Assembly (NCBI GenBank): GCA_019828595.1
Contig: JAHQRK010000006.1
Coordinates: 1,550,001-1,614,000 of the forward strand
DNA: 64,000 bases
From: Aphanomyces cochlioides
Lineage: Eukaryota > Oomycota > Saprolegniomycetes > Saprolegniales > Verrucalvaceae
Direction: 5' to 3'
Shown here piece by piece: positions 54,957 to 64,000 of the stretch. The notes beneath the pieces are model-generated. The model did no database searches, was not told the DNA's origin, and was given only the letters and a program-made list of their open reading frames with translations. Every line of letters begins with the position of its first letter. Positions within the stretch are counted from its first letter, which is position 1. The position numbers were made by a program, and so were the translations under genes.

Positions 54957-56225
54957 ATGGAATACCCGAAATGGCGAGCGGCGACGAGTCTCGCTGTCGG
55001 TGGCGCAGTCATGCTGAGCATAGGCTCCTCTTACGCTATTTCGTCGTGGAATGCTCAATTGAAGGACCTCTTATCGCTTGACCAGAGCCAAATTACAACA
55101 GTCAACTCGTCGCTGTCTTTTGGGCTCTACCTCGCTTTCATCCCTGGGATCTTCAATGACCACTACGGCGTACGTGCGACGACGATTGTTGCCACAATGT
55201 TGCTTCCTCTGCTTTACTTCCTGGCCTACTTGCAAGCGTCCTCAATTCTATCTGGCTCAGTATGGCTGCTTGCTTTGACCTTTGGTTTGCTCGGCTTGGT
55301 ATCCCAGTTTGCTGGTATGGCTTGCATTACATCCAGTGAAGGCAATTACGGAGCATCCCATCGTGGTAAAGTCCTTGGATTTGTCCTCTCTTGCTTTGGT
55401 GCTGGTGGTGCCGTCTTTGCCTTTATCTACCACACCTTCTTTGACCACCATGTTGCCTCGTTCTTCGTCTTCATGGCTATCCTCTCTGTCGTTGTCTGCA
55501 GCTTCGGTGTTGTCTTCCTCCTTCCCAACCGCCACCACGACTCAGTAACTGGAGAGGATCAGCCACTCTTGTCTCCCACGATCGATATGACTGGTGTCGC
55601 TCTTGTTTCCGACAAACGCTTTTGGCTCCTCTTCGTGCCAACGATGATTGGAATCGGATCTGGCTTGCTCGTGAATGCAAACCTTGCATTCATTGTCGAG
55701 GCTCGCCATGGCTCCGCCACCTCAGTGCCTATTCTCATCGCTCTTTTCTCCATTTGCAACGTCAGCTCTCGGCTAATTGTTGGTGCAGCGTCAGACGCTT
55801 CAGCTGACATAGTTCACCGTGGTCATTACATGTCGTCTGGGCTTCTGGCCATGGCTGGAGCCTACTTGAGTTTCCTCTGGGGCACTCCACTGTCTCTCTT
55901 TTTCTCTGTCCCCTTGGCTGGTATTGCTGAAGGCTGCCTCTTCCCTACCTACACGGCATTGACGCGGGAACTATTTGGAGCTCGGCATTTTGGCAAAAAC
56001 TTCGGCTACATGACTCTAGCTAACGCTGTGGGTTTCCCACTCCTCTTGGGACCGTTTGCAAGCTACGTCTACCACGGCGCAGCGACAATCGATCCCGTCT
56101 CTGGCATTGAAAAATGCGTCGGGCCGAGCTGCTTTAACCCGACGTTCCTGGCCGTGGCAGCGGCAAACGCTGCAGCAGTCGGATTGTCAAGCCAACTCTA
56201 TCGATCGGACGCACTAGAACGATAA
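54957..56225 (+). CDS. Major facilitator, nodulin-like transporter
   Basis: 422 residues, intronless, with about twelve hydrophobic helices from residue 10 onward. The start MEYPKWRAATSLAVGGAVMLS and the early GSSYAISSWNAQLKD are typical of the nodulin-like/monocarboxylate branch of the MFS. The loop between helices 2 and 3 has NDHYGVRAT, the family's signature loop. A polar central loop (PNRHHDSVTGEDQ) splits the two halves. The substrate cannot be predicted. It sits in the plasma membrane or a vacuole-type membrane. Confidence 0.88.
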   Translation: MEYPKWRAATSLAVGGAVMLSIGSSYAISSWNAQLKDLLSLDQSQITTVNSSLSFGLYLAFIPGIFNDHYGVRATTIVATMLLPLLYFLAYLQASSILSGSVWLLALTFGLLGLVSQFAGMACITSSEGNYGASHRGKVLGFVLSCFGAGGAVFAFIYHTFFDHHVASFFVFMAILSVVVCSFGVVFLLPNRHHDSVTGEDQPLLSPTIDMTGVALVSDKRFWLLFVPTMIGIGSGLLVNANLAFIVEARHGSATSVPILIALFSICNVSSRLIVGAASDASADIVHRGHYMSSGLLAMAGAYLSFLWGTPLSLFFSVPLAGIAEGCLFPTYTALTRELFGARHFGKNFGYMTLANAVGFPLLLGPFASYVYHGAATIDPVSGIEKCVGPSCFNPTFLAVAAANAAAVGLSSQLYRSDALER

Positions 56226-56244
56226 ATATATTACATGACTACTC

Positions 56245-56709
56245 CTACGTGTGGACTTTTTCCCACACTGACGATGTCTTTAGTCGCTTGGAAGACCACC
56301 GAGGCGTGAAGAAGCTCATGCGAGGTGTCTCACAAAGCGAGGCGATTTCAGTCGGTCGGACGACTGGCGACGGCAATGAACTAGGACGGCATCGACGCGT
56401 GCGAGTCGGACACCACAAGCACGCTTTCACTTGCATGGCTTGGCCTTTCACGAGCACGGGATCGACATGGACGGCCTTGAGCGAGACACAACTAGCACAG
56501 ACGACTTCGCCGCAGATACGGCAGTGGTGTTTTCGTCGAAACGTGCCAAAGTTCTTGAGGCAGATATAACATCGGGGTCGCATTGCGTCGGGTGTCCATA
56601 GCGATGGCAGCTTGAGCTCGACGATCGAGACCGTGTTGTCGTTGAAAGATACAAGTTGGGCCACAGATGACATAGGCGTGGGAGCAAGAAGCGGAGCGTG
56701 GAGAGGCAT
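56245..56709 (-). CDS. FYVE zinc-finger protein, short
   Basis: 154 residues from the ATG at 56709. The region upstream is open only with a GTG, so an unspliced upstream exon is possible. The FYVE signature is RRKHHCRICGEVVCASC, preceded by CYICLKNFGTF, and the Cys pairs are complete (the last pair is in VKACLWC). FYVE fingers bind PI3P on early endosomes. It is a paralogue in domain type of the 58737-60099 FYVE-GAF protein, without its GAF part. Confidence 0.8.
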   Translation of the reverse strand: MPLHAPLLAPTPMSSVAQLVSFNDNTVSIVELKLPSLWTPDAMRPRCYICLKNFGTFRRKHHCRICGEVVCASCVSLKAVHVDPVLVKGQAMQVKACLWCPTRTRRCRPSSLPSPVVRPTEIASLCETPRMSFFTPRWSSKRLKTSSVWEKVHT

Positions 56710-56974
56710 ATGTCTTGGCTCGGAATCAAATTGCGAAGTGAACAGCGAAGTCACACGAAGTGACACATGGCCACCTTGATGTACTGTGTACCTCGTCGAG
56801 GGCTGGCTTTGTTAAACACGCGTTTAAACTCGAAAAACGTCCGTCACGTAATGCTAGTCCCGCCGACCAAATTTCCAAAATGTTGAAAATGGCCAGAAGG
56901 CCAGTTGTCACAACCACCATCCATTCTTTTCGCATGGCAGCGGAGCTCGTACAGTGTAATGGTATTCTCGAAAT

Positions 56975-57046
56975 GGACTTTTGACAAAAGTGGGGGCTAT
57001 TTAGAAATTTGGACAGAAGTGGACACCACTGACAAAAGTGGGGGCT
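56975..57046 (+). repeat. Left terminal inverted repeat of the 693-bp element
   Basis: It matches the reverse complement of 57596-57667 over about 70 bases, with a few mismatches and single-base gaps. Confidence 0.85.
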
Positions 57047-57125
57047 ATGTGACAGGAAGTGGGGGGCCTTTCATGTTTTCACTGGCCCACACATTTGTCA
57101 CATTGTCATTGGTTGGTCTCCTGAA

Positions 57126-57485
57126 ATGGAAAGATCACGACTCGTATGCACCAAGTGTCGCTCGGATTTCTCTTGCTCGCGCAATTTGAAAGCGCATCAG
57201 CAGAGACGAATCTGCAAAGAAACTCGTAATCACAAGTTACGAGAAAAACGCCTGGATGCTGCCAAGGCGGCTCTTAAAAAACGAGATGTTGAGCGCAAGC
57301 GCCAAAGCTATGTGCACAAAGTAGAACGTTGTGATATTTGCGCTAACATTGCAAGAAAATGGGTGTATTCTACCAATTGCGAGCACAAGTTGCATGCCAA
57401 ATGCTACGACACTCTTATACACTCTTGTAGCGACTATAAGCAGCGCCATCCAATCTATGGGCGTCATGATGACTGGCAAGTTTGA
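57126..57485 (+). CDS. Small zinc-finger protein carried inside the TIR element
   Basis: 119 residues, ATG at 57126, stop at 57483-57485, entirely between the TIRs. The N-terminus has a C2HC-type finger (CTKCRSDFSCSRNLKAHQQ then RRIC). A Lys/Arg/Ala-rich helix follows (LDAAKAALKKRDVERKRQ), and then a RING-like Cys/His cluster (CDICANIARKWVYSTNCEHK, with LHAKC and HSC behind). It has the look of a DNA-binding adaptor with a ubiquitin-type or metal-binding end. I know no family match. It may be the element's own accessory protein or a captured host fragment. Confidence 0.6.
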   Translation: MERSRLVCTKCRSDFSCSRNLKAHQQRRICKETRNHKLREKRLDAAKAALKKRDVERKRQSYVHKVERCDICANIARKWVYSTNCEHKLHAKCYDTLIHSCSDYKQRHPIYGRHDDWQV

Positions 57486-58228
57486 TGAAATTCAAATTTC
57501 ATACTAATTTTTCAAAACGTTGCGCAACCACACTATTAACACTATTTTATGTAAATGTCCCCACATTTGGAAGATTCCAAACAAGAGGATCAAAAGCCCC
57601 ACTTTTGTCAGACGTGTCCCACTTCTGTCTAAATTTTCCTAAAAGCCCCCACTTCTGTCAAAAGTCCTCTCGAAATGGAGCCAGGCGTGGAGCTGGATGG
57701 GAAGCATCCAACGTGGGTGAGGGTACATGGTATGTGTGTGCTCTTTTGCTGGTTCATTTCCCATGTTTGGCCATCAGCTTCTCGCCTCCTCCATGCCATT
57801 TTCGCGTGGTGTTTACGTTGCGTTGTGTATAGAAAAGAGCACCGTGCATTGAATCTTTCGGCGACGACGAGTACATCGTAATGATTTGTGCACTAAGACA
57901 AGCAAACGACGACATCGACGGCGTGGAAAAAATCGCAGCGAGTCGCGAGAACACGCATGTTCTTTGTTGGGAACGCACAAGCGATAAAATCTCGCCAATT
58001 CGATTTTTGAGACGACATACGTCTGGATGTCAAAGACGCATGCAAATCAGTCGCATTATGCAATCTCTTTCCGTCCGCCATCGAACACTCGTGGAAAGCA
58101 CGGAGCAGCCACACCAACTTGACTTGGAGTTTGTATACTCAAGCCTCTCAGTATACTTGAAATATTCAAAACAAGTCTTAACGGACCGGCTTGCTTCCTT
58201 CTATAAGATCTGTTTTGAAAAACCTTAG

Positions 58229-58736
58229 GTCTAAACTGGCTGTTTAAAGTCTGTATTTTCAAAATAGGTCTAAAATAAAATGCATCTTATCTTCTATAAG
58301 ATCATGATTGAATATTAAGACTCACCTGATTTGTACCGAGCACATCCTAAATCTACCTCGTATACAAACTTCAACAGGTTGAATCTTACGACTTCTCCAT
58401 TCCGTCCTGGATATAGAATAAATACACTAATTTGATTGGCTAAAATTTTAATACAATACATTTTCAGCCAATCAAGTTGAATTAATGAATGATAATAATG
58501 GTTTTTCATTGGTTGAAATGATATGTTTTTTCAGTAATTACGGTATGTTTACAGTAATCGAGTTTCCTGTGCGATATTCAATGAATCATGGAGTAATTAA
58601 TCTCTGGTACTCCACGTTATGGTCGAGGTTTGGCAAAGTACACTTTACTCTTATGGCGTAAAAACTGGACGTTTATGCTGACGGGAATGTTTAAATATCA
58701 CTGGTAAGGAAGGAAGAGATGGGGGATGACACATGG
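58229..58736. promoter_or_regulatory. Region with TTTGTATAC and CCAAT motifs, no gene
   Basis: AACTTGACTTGGAGTTTGTA starts just before this stretch (58117-58136). A minus-strand copy (GTTGAAGTTTGTATAC) is at 58376-58361. CCAAT words are at 58435, 58468 and 58508. It is AT-rich. I see no coding unit here. Confidence 0.45.
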
Positions 58737-60099
58737 CTAGGCTGTACTGCTGCTGCTAGAAGGCTGGTGAGCAAGTTGATGCTGGGTTTCGATTGTCCGT
58801 CGAAGAAGATCCACGAGCATGTTTTTCATGTCGGAGGACGATTGCCGCTCGATGGGGGACAGTTTCGCTGATGGGCGAGGTGTGTAGGCTGGATGACTGC
58901 GTTCGTCGTCTTGCGGCTCGCGAGAGGAGCGGTACGATGGCGTGTTGGAATAAAGCATTTGTTGCCGTGCGTGGATCAATAGCATGGCGTCTCGAGCTAA
59001 GGTTTCGAGTGTCGAGGGATCGCAGAATTGGCGAGGAGTCGTGTCGAGGACAAATACCGTGCCGATGACATGGCCAAGAGGAGCACAGATGGGTGCACTT
59101 GCGTAGAATCGAATGTTCGCACGGCCAGTCACGAGAGGATTCTTGTTGAAACGGAGATCGTCCAATGTGTCGAGGACAACCATGGGCTTGTCACGACGAT
59201 GCATGGCATGGGCACAAAAGCTGACGTCGCGAGGAATTTCTTCTTGGAGAAGACCGACGCTGGCTTTGAACCATTGGCGAGTGTCATCGAGAAAAGCAAC
59301 GGCAGCTATCGGAGCATGGTATGCCTCTGCAGCTGCATTACAAAGTGCTTGAAAGTCAGCGTCAAGTGGCGATGCTGTCTCAATGTCGTAGCTGAGGAGC
59401 AGCTCGAGGCGATCGAGTTCGTCGGGGAGAACGGGAGGTTTGGGCCAAGGATGAGACCAGTGAAAGTCGAGGGGATAACCATAGTCGATAATGTAGCGAG
59501 GTGGCGTTGACTGGCGTCGAGGCATTTCTCTCACAGGCATAGTATATCGAGCGAGGTCTGACTGCCTGTGTCCATAATTGTGGTTCTGGCGGCGATTGTC
59601 CATTGATGCTCGCGGACCACTGTTCAGATGAGGATGGGTGTATTGTCTCTGGCGATGAAGGGATTCACGACCGACATCAGACGGCCGTGAATAGTCGACA
59701 GAAGGGCGGCTGAGCGTATCGTCCGATCCTGTAAACGTTTCTCGGTACGATGGACGCATAGTTCGGGTTCCATTGGGAGGTGCTCGAGTTGGCATTCCAT
59801 TTGCGTGGCGAAGAACACATGCCAGGCACACTTTAACGTCCGTGATGCCTTTCACGGGTAGTTCTGCAGACTGCTTGATGAGGCATGTGCTGCAGACGAC
59901 TTCACCGCACTAGACAGTTGCTCAATACAGACACTGATTTCGCATCGCGTACCGTCCGACAATGATGCTTTCGCCGCGTAAAGGTGCCAAAACTCCGCGC
60001 ACAGATATGACATCGATCTCGGTGCGAGTTAGGCACCCAGTTGTCTTGGTGCAGGAGCTGATCGATCGTTAGGACCGCTCGACGACCTCTTCGATCCAT
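58737..60099 (-). CDS. FYVE-GAF protein
   Basis: Two exons (60099-59953, 59909-58737; intron 59910-59952) give 439 residues from the ATG at 60099. Splicing completes the FYVE finger: RRKHHCRTCGEVVCSTC. A Ser/Arg/Pro-rich linker (residues 80-190) is followed by a GAF domain (YHAPIAAVAFLDDTRQWFKA, SFCAHAM, FYASAPICAPLGHVIGTVFV) and a helical tail. This FYVE plus GAF build is common in oomycetes. PI3P targeting by FYVE plus small-ligand sensing by GAF is inferred. It has the same finger type as the 56245 gene. Confidence 0.88.
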
Positions 60100-60482
60100 G
60101 GCGACAGCGCAGAGACAATGGCGGGCGACAATGAAGTGTGAGTGCCTCCGTTGCAATGTATACTAAAACTAAGTCTACGCTATAACCTCTCATAATTGGA
60201 TTATCAAAACAATCATATTATAGAGGTACAAGATACAAAAAAGCACACACTCCATAGGAGCCAGCGCGGTACCATGCACCAACGCAACTCCTCTTGTCTC
60301 CCTCGCTCATCTCCATGCTCCAAGATGCGATACGTTGAGAAAGCGCCGTGGTTATCGACGCCATTCAACATAAAATAGTGCAGTTCGAATGGTAACGGCC
60401 AGTATCATTGGGATTTGACCAGTTACAAGTGTAACCGAAACTCCAAGCTTGAACCGTTTCAGGCACTGGCGCGGGACTTTCC

Positions 60483-62567
60483 ATGTCGTTCATGAGAAAG
60501 TCGGTCACGCACCTGTCATCCACGGCGTCGCACACGCCAATTTCAGCGTTCGAAGCGAGGAAACCAACGACGAGAGGAAACCTCCATGCGCTCTTTGATT
60601 TCGCGTCGTGGATCCTTGTCTTCGTGCTTATGGTGATGCAACTCGTGAATGTTTTCCTGCCAACGATCACGACCGATGAAACATTCGTCTTTGGCTCGAA
60701 TCCATTCACAGCGTCGGTCCAGCCGATTCCTGGCAATCTAGACGATCCCTACATGGATCGTGCTATGGCTTGTGTGCTGAATGGTCATGTCTACAAGGCA
60801 GCCACGCTCACCGACGCGCTGAAAGGGTCCGCGGATATCAAACAGTTCCCCAACATTACGTCTGACAGCTTTACAGTCTTGACGCGTTCGAATCCCCAAA
60901 TGACGCATGAAGACACGTACACAAACTTCGATACGATTTGTTCCTCCATCGCGCTCTCGATCGATGGGATACAATTCGCCTGCGCCGACCAAGGCTATCT
61001 CCCCGTCACGGACAGCCTAAGAATCGACATTGGCATCGATGCGACGAAAACGACGGAGCTATCGGGCGCGTTGCCCATCTTGATCTTTCCCATCTCAGAC
61101 AACAATGTCCACGCCCGGTATGGGATTCCAGGCAAGGATGGCGTCTTCTGCTCTATCATGCTCTACAATGAATACGTTGGCCCTGGGAGCTTCTACCAAG
61201 TGAGCGTGATCAATCGGACCGACTACGACACGCAGACGCGACTGTGGCTCAAAGAACCCCGCGGGACGTGGAAGAATGGCTGGTACACGTTTCCAGACAA
61301 CTCGAAGCGATACTACTCGCATATTCAAAACGACATGCAGCCCAAGGATCAACCTGGTGGTCTCGGCGTGGCGTCCGTCGTGTACGATGCGCTGGAGAAA
61401 CGCACCGTCGACTGCGTCAAGTCCCCTCGGTCGTGTGAAAACCAAGTCGACGTCGAGTGGGAGAACATCCTGGTCCAGAATGCAACTCAACTCTGGGCTG
61501 AAAATGTTCGCATCAAAGATGCAAACCAATCTGGCTTGTCGTGGTCACGCTTCAAGAATGAATATGCGCTCAGTAACAACTACGACTGGGGCATGCTCGT
61601 GTCATCCATCTCGACATTTGGACTCCTGGCGCGATGGGGACTTTCCTTCCTCGCGCTGTGGCGAGGATACCGTCAAGGATCCACACAATGGTACGGCTGC
61701 GGTCTTGGAATTTTATCGTGCTCGCGGTCGTTTGTGCTGTTTCCAGTGCTGTGTTATCCCGCGATGAAAGTCTTGTGTCTTTGCTTCTGGGCGTCCTGTC
61801 TCGACTTTTATGGCGATCTTCAAGCCATCGGCAATGCATGGAGCATCATTTACCCAGCGCTAGCCCAGTTCATCCTCACCTACTATGCTCTCTTGAATTG
61901 GATCGCCAAATCGGTCCGTGTGCGCATGTCCGACCGGACATTTGGCCCTGTCTTGCTTGCTTTTTGGCTCGGCCACAGCTGCCGCCGATCGACCATCACG
62001 TCCTTTGGAGATGTCTTGGGAGCCAGCGATCATATCTCGTCTCTCGTCTTTGCCACGTCGTTTGGTGACTCGAGTGTGTCGGACATTGCATTCTCTCAAG
62101 CGCTCGTCATCGGCGGCAATGTCAAGGCAATTTTCATTGCCAAGCTCTTCATTTTGAGTATTCCTCTGCTTGATTTGATCTTCTTCTCGGACAGAGTCGG
62201 TCCTTCGTGCAAGTACCAGCCGCACCACCAAAAGGAATGCTCGATCGAAGGCACGTTGGCGTTGCGGGCAAATTGTTGTGGTGGTCTTGGCAAGTCGACC
62301 ATGTACACCCCGACGGCCATGAACGCGTATGAAGTCGTGCGCCTCGGCCATATCCTCTTTGGCCAGAACAATTTGATCTCGTTCAACGACTACTATGTGA
62401 TCGTACTCTGCTATTTCTCCAACGTTGTCAACGAGACGTACAACCGCCGCGTGCTTGTCCTCGACATGACGACAAATCCAGTCGCGTTTTCAAGAACGAT
62501 GTATCACTGGAGCCATCCTCGCTTTAACCATCGATGGTATGATATAGTTGGCGTCGACTTAGAGTGA
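60483..62567 (+). CDS. Orphan multi-pass membrane protein with large ectodomain
   Basis: 694 residues, intronless. A hydrophobic helix (about 42-62, WILVFVLMVMQLVNVFL) is followed by a large, NxS/T-containing outer region (about 65-355) with several cysteines. A cluster of hydrophobic helices comes next (about 365-560), then a C-terminal domain with FFSDRVGPSCKYQ and ANCCGGLGKSTMYTPT. I do not recognise the family; it may be restricted to oomycetes. A decayed inverted copy lies just downstream on the minus strand. Confidence 0.75.
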   Translation: MSFMRKSVTHLSSTASHTPISAFEARKPTTRGNLHALFDFASWILVFVLMVMQLVNVFLPTITTDETFVFGSNPFTASVQPIPGNLDDPYMDRAMACVLNGHVYKAATLTDALKGSADIKQFPNITSDSFTVLTRSNPQMTHEDTYTNFDTICSSIALSIDGIQFACADQGYLPVTDSLRIDIGIDATKTTELSGALPILIFPISDNNVHARYGIPGKDGVFCSIMLYNEYVGPGSFYQVSVINRTDYDTQTRLWLKEPRGTWKNGWYTFPDNSKRYYSHIQNDMQPKDQPGGLGVASVVYDALEKRTVDCVKSPRSCENQVDVEWENILVQNATQLWAENVRIKDANQSGLSWSRFKNEYALSNNYDWGMLVSSISTFGLLARWGLSFLALWRGYRQGSTQWYGCGLGILSCSRSFVLFPVLCYPAMKVLCLCFWASCLDFYGDLQAIGNAWSIIYPALAQFILTYYALLNWIAKSVRVRMSDRTFGPVLLAFWLGHSCRRSTITSFGDVLGASDHISSLVFATSFGDSSVSDIAFSQALVIGGNVKAIFIAKLFILSIPLLDLIFFSDRVGPSCKYQPHHQKECSIEGTLALRANCCGGLGKSTMYTPTAMNAYEVVRLGHILFGQNNLISFNDYYVIVLCYFSNVVNETYNRRVLVLDMTTNPVAFSRTMYHWSHPRFNHRWYDIVGVDLE

Positions 62568-62767
62568 CTCGAGTCGGTAATTTCTTACAAGTTTATCTGT
62601 TCGCCTTCGATGACATGCTTGTGATCTTCATCTTCGACGACTTGCACATCCAAGAGGCCTCGGCAGGGAAAAGAATTCCACGCCACTATCTCTGAGCTAC
62701 GTAAGACGATGGATCAAGCAAAGAAAGGGGAAGAGATCGAATACGACAAGTTCCAAGGTGCTCGCCG

Positions 62768-63820
62768 TCATTCCATGTCGATGCTACTTACTTGGAACCA
62801 CGAAATTGATGCAAAGCGTGGATGGTTCCAGCGATACATGGTCTGCGTGATCGAGACCGGTGAAGGCTCGACAACCAGAGTAAGAATGCGCTGGTTGAAA
62901 GTTTCATTGACAGCGTACGACGGGTAGCAAGCAATGGCCACCAAGTAGTTGTCGAACGACAGGATATTGTTCTTCCCATAGAGCATGTATCCAAGCCGGA
63001 GGACTTCATATCCATTGAGCCGCGTCGACGTGTACATGGTGGACTTGCCAAGCCCCCCGCAATAGTTGGCGTGCAGCGCCAACGTTGTTTCGATTTCGGT
63101 GGGCTTTCCACCAGGGAGTTGGTCTTTGCACTTTGGCCCCACACGATCCGAGAAAACGACGAGCTCGAGCAGGGGAAGTACCATTGTCCCAGTAAGGTAG
63201 GATGAGCACAGGCAACGCATTTGTGCGCTCAATTGTGAAGGTTGCTTCCGTTCCAACGTTGACTCGAAGACTGTCAATTGTTGGGATGTAGCCTTGGTCA
63301 GCGCAAGCAAATTGAATGCCTTCGATCGTAAGCGCGATGGCCGAGCAAACCGAGTCGTAAGTGGCATAAATGTCGTCCAGTGTAGTCTGTGGATCCGGGC
63401 GTACCATGACTGTGTAGCTATCAGCGGTGATGTTTGTGAATTGTCTGATAGTCGCAGCCCCAGCTAAAGCGTCCGTAAGTGTTGCTGACTTGTACACGCG
63501 GCCGACGAGCAAGCATGCCATGGCGCGGTCAATGTATGGGTCATCGTTGTTGCCAGGAATGGGTTGGATGGGAGTTGTGAAAGGACTGGAGCCGTAGACA
63601 AGAGTCGTGTCGGTTTGGGGCTTTGCATGAGAAATGTGTTGACAACTTGCATGGCGACGAGATAAGCCAGAAGAAACCAGCAGCTCATATCAAACGCGGC
63701 AACAAGTCGACTCGACCATGCGATGGGAAGACGCAGAGAGTGTAGAGTTTCAATTTCTTGAAGTATTAACATTGGAGCAACCCAGTGAGTCTCAGCTGGT
63801 TTCGGCGCAACATGGGTCAT
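62768..63820 (-). pseudogene. Decayed copy of the 60483 membrane-protein gene
   Basis: Minus-strand segments match the neighbour: MACLLVGRVYKSATLTDAL (63521 onward), GIQFACADQGYIP, LPVLILPYWDN, then FSDRVGPKCKDQ, ANYCGGLGKSTMYTST and MYRWNHPRF. The N-terminal helix part (63820-63625) is in another frame. Near 63185-63150 about 380 codons of the middle are missing, and the frame changes again. At least two frame breaks and one large deletion make it a pseudogene, in inverted orientation to the intact gene. Confidence 0.85.
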
Positions 63821-64000
63821 CGATATAAGTTGGATCGACCGAGTAACTTCTTACTCCGGAGTACATTATTAATACCATTCGCATCAGTAACAGCTGTCGA
63901 CCAAAACGGACACGACACATTCCAATAGTGAACATGGCGTTGCAGTATTTAGCCGCCAATCTCTCGTCGGACAATTTTCTGTCTTCGTCAAATGCACCAC
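63821..64000. other. Right end of the window
   Basis: Short AT-leaning sequence upstream of the decayed copy. No separate gene is visible. Confidence 0.4.

Larger units (their letters stand above)
56975..57667 (+). mobile_element. 693-bp TIR element with 9-bp target duplication (MULE-like)
   Basis: Ends GGACTTTTGAC..GTCAAAAGTCC. The terminal 70 or so bases form inverted repeats (56975-57046 with 57596-57667) at roughly nine-tenths identity by eye. They contain repeated GACAAAAGTGGGGGC words in tandem (three or four in the left end) that look like transposase binding sites. Direct copies of TCTCGAAAT flank the element (56966-56974 and 57668-57676). A 9-bp duplication and long TIRs are the mark of Mutator-like elements. 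There is no transposase, so it is non-autonomous. It carries the zinc-finger ORF listed next. Confidence 0.85.
56934..58228 (+). pseudogene. Putative small host gene split by the TIR element
   Basis: Removing the element and one 9-bp copy joins an ATG-started frame (MAAELVQCNGILEM | EPGVELDG) that ends at a good donor (ACGTGG|GTGAGG, 57716/57717). A phase-0 acceptor at 57832 leads into a 132-codon frame to 58228. The total is divisible by three, but the 116-base intron is longer than usual here and no domain is recognised, so the host gene is tentative. Confidence 0.3.

Noticed and set aside
62709..62927. 72-codon plus-strand ORF
   Set aside because: Mostly antisense to the pseudogene copy and lacks its own features.

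Overview
The window looks like nuclear DNA of an oomycete, most likely a saprolegnian close to Aphanomyces (an inference from gene families, intron style and repeats; no marker gene settles it). Genes are dense and lie on both strands. Introns are mostly 40-60 bases with GT..AG ends. In nine spliced genes that I rebuilt exon by exon (deoxyhypusine synthase, a DDX24-type helicase, DIS3, DTWD1, a TPR-cNMP protein, a Nudix enzyme and others), the exon lengths sum to exact multiples of three, so those models are solid.

Layout: 85-5101 is a decayed Ty3/Gypsy chromovirus with short 102-bp LTRs, a frame change at a perfect 27-bp palindrome, a truncated integrase and an amber stop. 5707-7658 is a broken PIF/Harbinger-type DNA transposon with convergent Myb/SANT-like and DDE genes. 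8939-19001 holds housekeeping and regulatory genes: a short-chain dehydrogenase, a PHD/AWS/SET histone methyltransferase, deoxyhypusine synthase, a TPR protein and DTWD1, plus two small multi-intron single-pass membrane proteins. 19154-21941 is a three-gene histidine-phosphatase family, one copy frameshifted. 22087-24462 is an ankyrin gene with a TGG-to-TAG stop. 24636-30325 carries an S28 peptidase, DDX24 and an orphan gene.

30846-42506 is a tandem array of seven intronless tetraspanin-like genes with an eight-cysteine large extracellular loop. One member has lost almost all of that loop in frame. After it come a Pro/Gln-rich protein, a TPR plus double cyclic-nucleotide-binding protein, a Nudix enzyme of the thiamin-kinase-associated type, a CDPK, the exosome nuclease DIS3, a major facilitator, a FYVE protein, a FYVE-GAF protein and a 694-residue orphan membrane protein with an inverted, decayed copy beside it.

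The most novel-looking pieces are a 693-bp terminal-inverted-repeat element at 56975-57667 with a 9-bp target duplication and its own small zinc-finger ORF, the tetraspanin-like array with its loop-less member, and three recurring promoter-like motifs: CTTGGAGTTTGTATAC, ATCCGGAT, and clustered CCAAT boxes.
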